Assembly: GCA_021307315.1 (NCBI GenBank)
Contig: JAJSPD010000233.1
Coordinates: 1 to 15,781 of the forward strand
Reading direction: 5' to 3'
From: Bisporella sp. PMI_857
Lineage: Eukaryota > Ascomycota > Leotiomycetes > Helotiales > Helotiaceae
DNA length: 15,781 nucleotides
Shown: one piece after another, positions 1-7,979 of the stretch
Layout: the number at the start of each line of letters is the position of its first letter
How positions within the stretch are numbered: the stretch's first letter is position 1
Notes under the pieces: model-generated
What the model saw: the letters and a program-made list of their open reading frames with translations, nothing else
Databases searched by the model: none
What the model was told of the DNA's origin: nothing
Translations under genes and position numbers: made by a program

Positions 1-690
1 GTCCGCCGTGGAACTAAAATGCAGCTTTTCCAATATACTCTCCCCAAGAGCAAGTCCTAACGCATGGCCTTCTAGAGGAGACAGCAACCCTAACTCCAGC
101 GCTGTAAGCTTCGATAGCCCGTCAAATGCTAATGGCGGAAGATCGTTTGAGGGGCTCGTGGTACGCCAGAGCCGTAGTTCCTGGAGTAATGGCAGCCGTA
201 ACAGAGTATCCCAGATGTCCTGGGTCACCTCTCCGTCGATCCGTACACTCCGTAGGTTGGAGAAGAATTCAGGAGTCGTGTAGAAGAGAGAGAGCGCTGT
301 AGCTTCTAGTATTCCATCTTCATAATAGTTTTCTCCCCTGGAAATTGTTCGCATCCGAAGTGAAAGATGCTTGACAAAGCTGGCCTTTGGATGGATAGGA
401 GGCCGTTCGTCGCTTGCCTCAGCGTTGTGGCACCCTGACTCTTTGTGGCATTTCTCAATGGTCAGGGTTCGTATGGGGCAGGTGGAACCTTTTTGCAACC
501 CGTCTTGCCATTCATTATCAAGATACTGGATAACTACAATAACGTTCTGCCACAGGATACGCTCAATAGCAGTATTTGCTGTACGTGAAACTAATGCAAA
601 GTTCTTCAGTGTCTGCAAGTCGTCTATGGATTCAATAATACAGTTAATGAGATCCCAAGACAGCAGGGAATGCGAATGAGTGCTAGCCAT
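1..690 (-). CDS. F-box/LRR-like protein, N-terminal part (runs off left edge)
   Basis: The minus strand is open from an ATG at 690-688 down to base 1, giving 230 residues with no stop. An in-frame TGA lies upstream at 738-736 with no other ATG between, which fixes the start. Residues about 9-48 read like an F-box: a hydrophobic helix (LLSWDLINCIIESIDDLQTL) followed by NFALVSRTAN and a terminal ILWQNV, as in fungal F-box proteins that bind Skp1 in SCF ubiquitin ligases. From about residue 120 onward, leucine-spaced segments recur (NLRSVRI, LLQELRLW, LSKLTALELG), suggesting an LRR-like substrate-binding region continuing beyond the window. The substrate is unknown. It is the only gene here without transposon features. 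Transposon-like sequence begins within roughly 60-180 bp of its start codon, so its promoter may be disturbed or replaced. The F-box assignment is from motif appearance only. Confidence 0.8.
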   Translation of the reverse strand, partial: MASTHSHSLLSWDLINCIIESIDDLQTLKNFALVSRTANTAIERILWQNVIVVIQYLDNEWQDGLQKGSTCPIRTLTIEKCHKESGCHNAEASDERPPIHPKASFVKHLSLRMRTISRGENYYEDGILEATALSLFYTTPEFFSNLRSVRIDGEVTQDIWDTLLRLPLLQELRLWRTTSPSNDLPPLAFDGLSKLTALELGLLSPLEGHALGLALGESILEKLHFSSTAD

Positions 691-865
691 ATCAGTCGGG
701 CAACTGGAGGATAGTAAAGTAATGTTTAAAAGTGGTCAAGAAAAGTCGGTCTGGCTAAGGGGTGCCAATACATTGACACCATGGTGTCAGGGGTTTCAAT
801 ACATTTACCACCCTGGTAGGTTTATAATTTTGGCTTAGGTAAGCTCTCAAAACCTACCACCCCCC
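691..865. other. Upstream flank of F-box gene with palindromes
   Basis: No gene is seen. It holds a perfect 16-bp palindrome, TGACACCATGGTGTCA, at 774-789. Two related words, CAATACATTGACACC and CAATACATTTACCACC, lie about 30 bp apart around it. A 10-bp inverted repeat (TGGTAGGTTT at 814-823 against AAACCTACCA at 850-859) ends exactly where the first 1.07-kb element starts. This may be the eroded left end of the MULE whose transposase starts at 3310, but no matching right end was found. Confidence 0.4.
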
Positions 866-1931
866 TTACCTCAGTCCCTCATACGTTCGCTTATTTAGAA
901 CGCTAGTCTATTTTGAGGTTTGCTTACCTCAGCTTTTATGGCGAACGTCTGAGCTGTTAATTTGGTGAGCGCAATATTAGGAAGCGAGTTTTTGCTGTAA
1001 ACAACACCAAAAGGACGCGACTGCTATATTTGCACAGTGTCAATTCTCAACACCACAACGCCTTTATCAAAAATCGAGCCCCACCATTCTGTGCGCCTTG
1101 AAATGCTGATTCTAAATCTGCTTTCGTTTTAAGAATCAATCGAGATTTGAGGCAGTTATATGTACCGAGCGCCAACGTGTCTCCACTCCTCCAAATAACC
1201 GTCGCCTCCTAGAGCACCAACGATGAGATGAGATAAATAGTAACTTGGAATATATCATCTAGGGACTTAGTAGATTCGATCTATATCTATTTAAATTCTC
1301 AACTCCGCGTTATGGTCGAGTTTCGCCATTTTTAGTGAGCGAGTGCTGTGGCGTAGTGATTGAGCCCCTAACCTTAGCGAACGAGCGCTGTGCTTTAGTG
1401 ATTGAACCCCTAAGTTTTAGCGATGGCATGGCTCACTTTAGTGATTCTACTCGCTAAAATGCACTATCGGCCGAGGGAAAAGTCGACTTTTCCGCAACCA
1501 GTGCAATATGAAGTATTTCAAAGACCACCGGTGCTTGTCACGCAAATCTTTTAGCACGTAATACACCCTATCCCCCTTTTTCATGCCACTGATATACTCG
1601 GTCTGCTTTTGGGGCTGTTGGACGCGTCGAGGAAGGGTGGGTAGGTGCGGGGTAGTTGGGGCACGCCGCGCGTGACGCCTCCGCGCAGAGGGCGAATTTG
1701 GAGATTTGGAAGACGGCATCTTGTTCAAGATGTTCGGTTTCAAATATCTTGCAATTACTATGACTGTATTCGAAGTGGTGGTGAAGTTATCTATTACAAT
1801 TCAAAAAGTCGCGTCCTAGTATGGTGGGGACTAATTCCCTGCTCAGACCATAGATTCGCGAGCATTCTCAAATAGGATTAGCGCAGCGTCCACGTGAGCG
1901 AAAATCTTATGGTCTGAGGAAACTGAGGTAA
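866..1931. mobile_element. 1.07-kb non-autonomous element, tandem copy 1
   Basis: The element starts TTACCTCAGT and ends ACTGAGGTAA, a perfect 10-bp terminal inverted repeat that continues imperfectly (CCCTCA against TCCTCA). CACCCCCC precedes it at 858-865 and follows it at 1932-1939, consistent with an 8-bp target duplication as in hAT-type elements. The termini are not the usual hAT CAG ends, so the superfamily is uncertain. No transposase is present. The longest minus-strand frame (1743-1447, 98 residues, with the stretch DKHRWSLKYFILHWLRKS) is not recognised. A 42-bp imperfect repeat carrying TTAGTGATTGAACCCC occurs at about 1341-1424. Confidence 0.6.
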
Positions 1932-1939
1932 CACCCCCC

Positions 1940-3010
1940 TTACCTCAGTCCCTCATACGTTCGCTTATTTAAAACGCTAGTCTATTTTGAGGTTTGCTTA
2001 CCTCAGCTTTTATGGCGAACGTCTGAGCTGTTAATTTGGTGAGCGCAATATTAGGAAGCGAGTTTTTGCTGTAAACAACACCAAAAGGACGCGACTGCTA
2101 TATTTGCACAGTGTCAATTCTCAACACCACAACGCCTTTATCAAAAATCGAGCCCCACCATTCTGTGCGCCTTGAAATGCTGATTCTAAATCTGCTTTCG
2201 TTTTAAGAATCAATCGAGATTTGAGGCAGTTATATGTACCGAGCGCCAACGTGTCTCCACTCCTCCAAATAACCGTCGCCTCCTAGAGCACCAACGATGA
2301 GATGAGATCAATAGTAACTTGGAATATATCATCTAGGGACTTAGTAGATTCGATCTATATCTATTTAAATTCTCAACTCCGCGTTATGGTCGAGTTTCAC
2401 CATTTTTAGTGAGCGAGTGCTGTGGCTTAGTGATTGAACCCCTAAACCTTAGCGAACGAGCGCTGTGCTTTAGTGATTGAACCCCTAAGTTTTAGCGATG
2501 GCATGGCTCACTATAGTGATTCTACTCGCTAAAATGCACTATCGGCCGAGGGAAAAGTCGACTTTTCCGCAACCAGTGCAATATGAAGCATTTCAAAGAC
2601 TACCGGCGCTTATCACGCAAATATTTCAGCATATACACACCCTACCCCCCTTTTCATGCCACTGATATACGGGTACTCGGTCTGCTTTTGGGGCTGTTGG
2701 ACGCGTCGAGGAAGGGTGGGTAGGTGCGGGGTAGTTGGGGCACGCCGCGCGTGATGCTTCCGCGTAGAGGGCGAATTTGGAGATTTGGAAGATGGCATCT
2801 TGTTCAAGATGTTCGGTTTCAAATTTCTTGCAATTACTATGACTGTATTCGAAGTGGTGGTGAAGTTATCTATTACAATTCAGAAAGTCGCGTCCTAATA
2901 TGGTGGGGACTAATTCCCTGCTCAGACCATAGATTCGCGAGCATTCTCAAATAGGATTAGCGCAGCGTCCACGTGAGCGAAAATCTTATGGTCTGAGGAA
3001 ACTGAGGTAA
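1940..3010. mobile_element. 1.07-kb non-autonomous element, tandem copy 2
   Basis: This is a second copy of the element at 866-1931 in the same orientation, with the same TTACCTCAGT/ACTGAGGTAA ends. It is separated from copy 1 only by the shared CACCCCCC word and is followed by CACCCCCC at 3011-3018. The first 640 bases differ from copy 1 at only a handful of positions. Matching sequence to copy-1 positions 1505-1810 has roughly two dozen differences, including a 4-bp insertion near 2672 (GGGT). The minus-strand frame is cut to 69 residues (2822-2613) and diverges at its end, so it is unlikely to be a conserved protein. Confidence 0.6.
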
Positions 3011-3018
3011 CACCCCCC

Positions 3019-3309
3019 TGCCATGTCAGGATTTGAGAATCTAGGTAGCTGACATGTCCCTGACTAAGTGGGGAACGCTAGCGCGGAAGACTTTTCACAC
3101 ACGCACAGTTCTACAATTTTGTATTATCACACATACAGACAACAATAGAGAGCCTGAATGGCATCCCCAATTCCTCCTGCTTATCATTGCGTATTTTCTC
3201 GTTCTGTCATGCCACCCACCAAAAATGATCGCGCGTCGCGTTTTGCATCCATTTGCACTGTAATTTTGCCCGCAATTGATGCATCACCAGACGCAATTAC
3301 ATTACAACG
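3019..3309. other. Leader region of the decayed MULE gene
   Basis: No gene is supported. It contains a short inverted repeat (CATGTCAG at 3022-3029, CTGACATG at 3049-3056) right after the second 1.07-kb element, then AT-rich sequence leading to the MULE start codon at 3310. The open frames across it overlap the MULE frame out of phase and have no recognisable content. Confidence 0.4.
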
Positions 3310-3904
3310 ATGGATATTCGACTTCCGCTGTCGCCGCAACCTTTGCCAATATCGCAATTGCCCACTACACTTTCTATGTCTATGCCACTGCCCCCGGAAG
3401 CTACATACAGCTCTAAAGAAGAGCTATATGCTTCAATTCAAGCCTGGGCAGCACAGCACTATTATGCTTTTCGTATTGAGCGGTCTACAAAAAAAGGCAA
3501 CGGTGCACTTGCTAGGATCCTATAGTTGTGACCGTGCTGGGCCAGCACCGCCCGAAAACCATTCGCAAAATAGCCTACAAGACCGCAAACGCCGTACAGC
3601 TACTCGAAAAACAGGCTGTCAGTTCTCAATAATAGCCCGCGAACAAATAAATACACAATGGGAGCTTCGCTATAGGCCTGGCAAAGAATACAGTATACAT
3701 AATAACCTTCCAAGTCAATCAATTAGCTCTCATCCAGCACACCGAAAACTAGCACAAGCAGAAATAAATCAGGCTAAATCTTTACACAATGCAGGTAAGT
3801 TTAGTACGATATAATACTTTTAAAAACAAAAGTTTAATATATTTGTAGGAATTAAGCCAGGCCAAGCAATTACGTACCTTCGCGAAATAACTACTAACGT
3901 GGTT

Positions 3905-3938
3905 TATCAGGACCCTGCGCATATCAGGACCCTGCGCA
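3905..3938 (+). repeat. 17-bp tandem duplication in left pogo TIR
   Basis: TATCAGGACCCTGCGCA occurs twice back to back here and only once in the right terminal inverted repeat. It could be an extra transposase site or a replication slip. Confidence 0.9.
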
Positions 3939-3994
3939 CTTTTCCCCAACCACCTACCCTTTAACTTCAACACGCGTTTTCTCAACAACTACAA

Positions 3995-5650
3995 ATGGAA
4001 ATTCAAACCCAAGAAGCACGAATCATTCTAGCTATCGAAGCTATTCGAACGTCCAAAAAACTAAGTCGTCGGTCTGCTGCGAAAATATATAAAGTTCCCG
4101 AATCTACACTTCGGCTCAGAATGAACGGCCATACTTCTCTTCGCGAACGTCGACCAGCAAGTCACAAATTAACCGACTTAGAAGAGGAAGTGATTCTTCA
4201 GCATATACTTGATATGGATGCCAGAGGATTTGCGCCCCGGCTGGCTGGTGTGGAAGATATGGCAAATTACATACTGGAATCTCGAGGGGGACGACGCGTC
4301 GGAAAGCTCTGGGCACATCGATTTGTAAAACGACGACCAGAGTTAAAGACGCGTTTCAATCGCGTTTACGACTTCCAAAGGGCCTTGTGCGAAGATCCTG
4401 AGCTCATTGAAGCGTGGTTCCGGTTAGTTCAGAATATGCGGGCGACATACGGTATCCAAGACTGCGATTTCTATAACTTCGACGAGACAGGCTTCATGAT
4501 GGGTGTTATTTGCGCTGGAATGGTTGTTACACGCGCCGATCGACGTGGCAGAGGCAAGGCTGTTCAGCCAGGTAATCGGGAATGGGCGACAGCGATTGTT
4601 TGCGTCAATAGCGAAGGTTGGAGTGTCCCTCCGTTTCTGGTGGTTCAAGGTGTCAACCACCTCTCTAGTTGGTATACTGAAGGCGGCCTTCCTCACGACT
4701 GGGTTATAAAACCTACTAGCAATGGATGGACAAACAATGAGACAGGTTTAGAATGGGTTCAGCATTTCAACAAACATACTCGTAGTCGTACACAAGGGGG
4801 ATATCGGATGTTGGTGTTAGATGGGCATGAGAGTCACGAATCGGCCGCATTTCAAGAGTATTGCAAGGCTAACAACATCATAACTCTTTGCCTGCCTGCT
4901 CACTCATCTCATTTAACCCAGCCACTCGACGTTGGGTGTTTCAGTGTTCTTAAACGGATGTACGGCCGTCAAATCGAAACTTTCATCAAGGCTCACATCA
5001 ACCATATCACCAAGGTCGAGTTCTTTTTGGCTTTCCATGCGGCTTACAACCAGTCAATAACAACCCAGAATGCCAAAGCTGGATTCCGCGGAGCTGGATT
5101 AGTGCCTTTTGATCCTCAAGCAGTGTTGTCAAAGCTGGATGTTAAGTTACAGACTCCTACGCCTACTGGACCCCCTTCTGCAAATGCCGACCCTTGGATT
5201 TCCCAGACCCCTCGCAACCCAACCGATGCTCTCTCACAAACAACTCTGGTTAAAAATCGCATTGCTGGTCATCAAGGAAGCTCACCAACCCCAATTTTTG
5301 CTACAGTCGCTGCGTTGGCCAAAGGTACGGAGCTGTTAGCTCATGAATTGACTCTTGCGAATGCCGAGATCCGTACTCTTCGCCAGGCAAATGAAGCCCT
5401 TAGCAAACGCCGCAGGGCCAAAAAAACCCGTGTCCGCCAAGGGGGTGCACTTACTGTAGAGGATGCACACGATGTATTGGCTCAAAAGGAGGTGGATGAG
5501 CAGATTCGACGTGACAAGCGCTCTGGGGAGGCTTTTCAAAACAAGGGTCAATCGGCTGGACGGCGCTGTGGCACTTGCGCAAAGACTGGTCATAATGCAC
5601 GAACCTGTCAAGTACTTGTAGATATATCTAGCTTATCAGATTCCGAGTAG
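3995..5650 (+). CDS. Pogo-family DDE transposase with C-terminal CCHC zinc knuckle
   Basis: This 551-residue protein would cut and re-insert the surrounding element at TA sites in the nucleus. Residues about 10-45 form a psq-type helix-turn-helix (SRRSAAKIYKVPESTLRLRM). Residues about 50-125 look like the CENP-B/Tc5-type second helix-turn-helix. The DDE_1 core has D163 (YNFDETGFMMG), D276 (MLVLDGHESH) and D312 (HLTQPLDVGCF), giving DD35D spacing as expected for pogo. Residues about 440-475 are charged and helical. The C-terminus has a zinc knuckle C525-x2-C528-x4-H533-x4-C538 (CGTCAKTGHNARTC), seen in some fungal pogo transposases. The ATG at 3995 lies 98 bases inside the left end, and there are no introns, stops or frameshifts. 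The catalytic residues are present, so activity is plausible. Domain names are from recognition only. Confidence 0.95.
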   Translation: MEIQTQEARIILAIEAIRTSKKLSRRSAAKIYKVPESTLRLRMNGHTSLRERRPASHKLTDLEEEVILQHILDMDARGFAPRLAGVEDMANYILESRGGRRVGKLWAHRFVKRRPELKTRFNRVYDFQRALCEDPELIEAWFRLVQNMRATYGIQDCDFYNFDETGFMMGVICAGMVVTRADRRGRGKAVQPGNREWATAIVCVNSEGWSVPPFLVVQGVNHLSSWYTEGGLPHDWVIKPTSNGWTNNETGLEWVQHFNKHTRSRTQGGYRMLVLDGHESHESAAFQEYCKANNIITLCLPAHSSHLTQPLDVGCFSVLKRMYGRQIETFIKAHINHITKVEFFLAFHAAYNQSITTQNAKAGFRGAGLVPFDPQAVLSKLDVKLQTPTPTGPPSANADPWISQTPRNPTDALSQTTLVKNRIAGHQGSSPTPIFATVAALAKGTELLAHELTLANAEIRTLRQANEALSKRRRAKKTRVRQGGALTVEDAHDVLAQKEVDEQIRRDKRSGEAFQNKGQSAGRRCGTCAKTGHNARTCQVLVDISSLSDSE

Positions 5651-5890
5651 CTTTCGTTAATTTAATGTGTTGTGGTTGATTAATTGTATTTTGAAGTGGG
5701 TAGGGTAGGGAAAAGTGCGCAGGGTCCTGATAAACCACGTTATCTCACTTCAACCGTATAATATATACAACTTAAATGCTTCTTTTAAAAGAGAGCAAAA
5801 GCATGGACTTTCCGCAAAAGACGCTTTGATTCAGTATTTCAAAAACAACAATATTCACTTCAAAATCAATATTACGCATCAAAATCAAAC

Positions 5891-6084
5891 TGTAGGAAGT
5901 AGGGGTTTACGGATCCACATACGACCCACCGGGTCACGTGGTCCGCACAACCCCCATTTTGTAGAATCTAGAGTAGAACCTAATACAACAACAATTATTA
6001 CCATATCCATCAAGAGCAAGAGCGTGGCCTACAAAGTAGAGCTACGCCTTTTGCCCCGTGGAAGGTAAGACACTCGAACCAACA
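5891..6084 (+). repeat. Solo LTR, 194 bp, inserted in MULE exon
   Basis: It begins TGTAGGAAG and ends CCAACA, with CAAAC directly before (5886-5890) and after (6085-6089), a 5-bp duplication typical of LTR retrotransposons. It lies inside the MULE coding sequence, and removing it puts ITHQNQT next to RHLFIA. It carries TACGCCTTTTGCCCCGTGG at 6043-6061, nearly identical to a motif in the solo LTR at 10012-10193, so the two probably come from one lineage. Orientation is set by that motif. Confidence 0.85.
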
Positions 6085-6688
6085 CAAACTCGTCATTTGT
6101 TTATTGCAATCTACAATCTATTCAGCTTGCACAAACTAATCAGGACGTTGTATTAGTTGATAATACATATAAAACTAATAAGTTCGATATCCACTTCTTC
6201 ATATGATTGGTAAATAAAGCTTTATTGTGTCGTACAATTATATAGCTAAAAACTTACAGGTATTACAAGCTCGGGAATGACTTTTTCAATTGGGTTTTGC
6301 TTTCTTCCGGGCGAAACACAACAAGACTTTGTATGGGCATTTCAATGCTTTCAAGAGCTTGGAATCAAGCCTGGAATTGTAGTTATGGACGGTGACCAGG
6401 CTCAAAAGAATGCTTCGGAAGAAGTGTTTCCGTACGCTCTTACACTACTTTGTATTTGGCACATTAATCAATGTGTTTTGGCCAAATGTAAAAGTGTAGT
6501 TGGAAACGAAAACTGGCTAGAATTTGAAGCTGCTTAGCGTACAGTGTAACAACTCAAGCTGAACAGGGATCTCGATCCGTAGATCCAGGTGGAAGGACTC
6601 AAAGATGTGAACAACTATCAATTGCTATAACTAAGAGAACAAGCTAAAGACAGAAGAAGGGAAGGAAAGCAGGGCTCTATATACAGGA

Positions 6689-6705
6689 ACTGGCCTCCGG
6701 CCAGT
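6689..6705 (+). promoter_or_regulatory. Hairpin just downstream of a TATATA box
   Basis: ACTGGCC-TCC-GGCCAGT forms a perfect 7-bp stem directly after CTATATACAGGA. The same TATATACAGGA-plus-hairpin layout recurs at 10363-10394 with a changed loop, suggesting a shared promoter or leader of one repeat family. GC-rich repeats of about 22 bp follow in both places. Confidence 0.35.
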
Positions 6706-7180
6706 ATAAGTGAGCTCCGTGGTGTCCGGTGCTGAGCTCCGTCCGAGCCTTGGGGTGTCCGGTGCCAAGCTCCGTCGGAAAGAGGCCAGGGCCGTGACAC
6801 TGGGCCAGGACTGCCGAGCAGTTGCTGCCTTAGGGCTTGGCCAACCATGTCTCGTTGATATTGCTTTTCTCTTGACGCATACAGGCGTTGACTCCCTCCA
6901 CCTAGCCGTTTATGTTTCTGCCACTGTAACAAATAGAGGGCAGCAGGAGGGATTGCAATATAACAGGTGGGAGCAAGTGCTGTAGTTTGCAATAGAGATC
7001 TATTGATATTAAAAGTATGCTTGTCAGTCTAACAGAAGAGAAAAACTCAAGCTTGCCCTTCTCCAGAGAGCTCTAGCTGTTCCTTATATCTCCTAACGAT
7101 GCTTAACAGTGCTATATCCGTTTTTAGAAGTCGGCACTTCTGTAAAGGAGCCTGTAGCCGACCTGAACCAACCTGTGCTG

Positions 7181-7365
7181 CTGTAAACCATTTCTAACCG
7201 ACTTTAGTGTAAACTATCTTTAAACCGATTGTGGCCTACTGTAAAACCATTCTTAACCGATCCTAGGTGTCACAGCTGTAAACCTTCCTTAAACCGACTG
7301 TCACAGCTGTAAACCTTCTTTAAACCGATTGTGGCCTGTTGTAAACCATCCTTAACCGATTGTGG
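7181..7365 (+). repeat. Tandem array, about six imperfect ~32-bp units
   Basis: Units of the form CTGTAAACC.T.CTTAAACCGATTGTGG start near 7182, 7208, 7239, 7276, 7308 and 7340, spaced 26-36 bp. The array ends directly against the right terminal repeat of the 6542-7376 segment, like the subterminal repeats of DNA transposons. Confidence 0.75.
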
Positions 7366-7376
7366 CTGTTACACTG

Positions 7377-7433
7377 TTACAGCCACCTGGTGACTCACCT
7401 GCTCTGTACTTTGAAGTTAGTAATTTAATCATT
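7377..7433. other. Short unassigned flank
   Basis: AT-rich sequence between the putative element and the solo LTR. It does not resemble the MULE C-terminus in any frame I checked. Confidence 0.3.
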
Positions 7434-7438
7434 GTAAT

Positions 7439-7671
7439 TGTTGGTACAAAGTCATGTGAATGCCTTATGACGCACAGGCCACCACCTGAATGTATTTAAG
7501 TTCTCGCTCGTAGGATGTAACTTAGAACAAAAAAAAAGAACAAGTCAACCACTTACAACGAGCATATATAGCACTGCGCTGAGATCGCGGTGCTACGTGC
7601 CCCGTGGGTAACCGACTTAAGCTATTGCAAGTCACCAATACGAAAAGGTATCACAGAGAGTGATACCAACA
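7439..7671 (+). repeat. Solo LTR, 233 bp (family A)
   Basis: It starts TGTTGGTA and ends TACCAACA, a perfect 8-bp inverted terminal pair. GTAAT flanks it on both sides (7434-7438, 7672-7676), a 5-bp target duplication. It contains CGAGCATATATAGCACTGCG, with a TATATA box, and CTACGTGCCCCGTGGG. Its last 25 bases hold a perfect hairpin, GGTATCAC-AGAGA-GTGATACC (7647-7667). A diverged, inverted relative lies at 9872-10240. No internal retrotransposon sequence remains. Confidence 0.85.
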
Positions 7672-7676
7672 GTAAT

Positions 7677-7875
7677 AAGTGTGCGAATTCAGAAACGCTA
7701 AACCGAACTCCGACATAAAAGTTTTCCTACTTTGCCTTCGAAATGAACTCGAAGAGTTCAGAGAGAAGGTTCTTCGAAGAGAGAGAGAGCGCGGGACTTC
7801 CGGAATAAAATTCGCCCGAACCCGGATAACGTAATATCCGTGTGATTTTTCTGTTCTGTGATCACGTGTGTTGCT
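7677..7875. other. Unassigned intergenic sequence
   Basis: No gene is seen. It has a GA-rich stretch near 7760-7795, a hairpin GAACT-CGAAG-AGTTC at about 7745-7759 and CGGATA...TATCCG at 7823-7840. It may be the Helitron's original upstream sequence, pushed away by the 7885-10690 insertion. Confidence 0.3.
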
Positions 7876-7884
7876 TTCTTTTTA

Positions 7885-7967
7885 CGGTTAATATCTCAAA
7901 TACCATCAAAAAGTGCCGATATTTCTCAAATACCATCTTTTTTTTGACCTCTATCTGGCCATACCAC
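7885..7967 (+). repeat. Left terminal inverted repeat of MULE-like element
   Basis: It pairs with 10607-10690 at near identity and contains two reversed copies of the (T)GGTATTTSAGATA motif plus GACCTCTATCTGGCCATACC. A partly inverted copy of that last segment follows at about 7980-8004. Confidence 0.9.
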
Positions 7968-7979
7968 CTTTTTAAAACA

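Larger units (their letters stand above)
3897..5740 (+). mobile_element. Pogo-like (Tc1/mariner) DNA transposon, apparently intact
   Basis: Both ends read ACGTGGTTTATCAGGACCCT going inward and are flanked by TA (3895-3896 and 5741-5742), the expected Tc1/mariner duplication. The total length is 1844 bp and one uninterrupted transposase fills most of it. The left end carries a tandem duplication of TATCAGGACCCTGCGCA (3905-3921 and 3922-3938) that is single at the right end. Removing the element and one TA restores the MULE reading frame exactly (EITT joined to ISLQPYN), which proves the insertion point. Confidence 0.95.
3310..6537 (+). pseudogene. Decayed Mutator-like (MULE) transposase with FAR1-like N-terminus
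   Basis: The reading starts at the ATG at 3310. The N-terminus (SSKEELYASIQAWAAQHYYAF, then after a frameshift near 3517-3531 YSCDRAG, RKRRTATRKTGCQFSI and SSHPAHRKL) resembles the WRKY-GCM1/FAR1-type DNA-binding region of fungal MULE transposases. A phase-1 intron fits 3795-3848. The next exon runs to 3896, is cut by a pogo element, resumes at 5743, is cut by a solo LTR after 5890 and resumes at 6090. The MULE motif DVVLVDNTYKTNKFD lies at about 6148-6192. A second intron fits 6210-6259 and rejoins in frame as MIGITSSGMTFSIGF. The last exon has VVMDGDQAQKNA (second Asp) and the CIWHIN motif. One-base losses in short runs occur near 6105 and 6191, and an in-frame TAG at 6535-6537 sits where Trp is likely. 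No C-terminus was found. It should be inactive. Confidence 0.85.
6542..7376. mobile_element. Possible non-autonomous DNA element with CAGTGTAACA ends
   Basis: Its left end reads CAGTGTAACAAC and its right end, read inward, CAGTGTAACAGC: 11 of 12 bases match, and CAGT starts are common in Tc1/mariner elements. The left flank is TA but the right flank is TT, so a target duplication is not proven. It lies directly after the last MULE coding exon. No transposase is seen. The overlapping frames of 91 residues (plus, 6710-6985) and 124 residues (minus, 6992-6618) follow short GC-rich repeats and look like chance. A TATATACAGGAACTGGCC segment at about 6678-6695 is shared with 10345-10394. Confidence 0.4.

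Noticed and set aside
1447..1743. 98-residue minus-strand frame in the first 1.07-kb element as a gene
   Set aside because: The second copy breaks it after about 60 residues and no family was recognised. It is kept only as a remark.
3158..3814. 218-residue frame as a separate gene
   Set aside because: Only its 3' part (from about 3525) is MULE sequence; the 5' part is an out-of-frame reading of the same region.
5715..6068. 117-residue frame from 5715 as a gene
   Set aside because: It starts with GTG in the pogo end, continues through MULE exon sequence and runs into a solo LTR.
6545..6884. LTR from TGTAACAAC to GACGCA with TACAG duplication
   Set aside because: The ends are not inverted copies and a 5-base match is expected by chance in this length; TACAG also occurs at 7378-7382.
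6618..6992. Overlapping plus and minus frames of 91 and 124 residues as genes
   Set aside because: They lie on GC-rich short repeats on opposite strands, with low-complexity composition and no motif.
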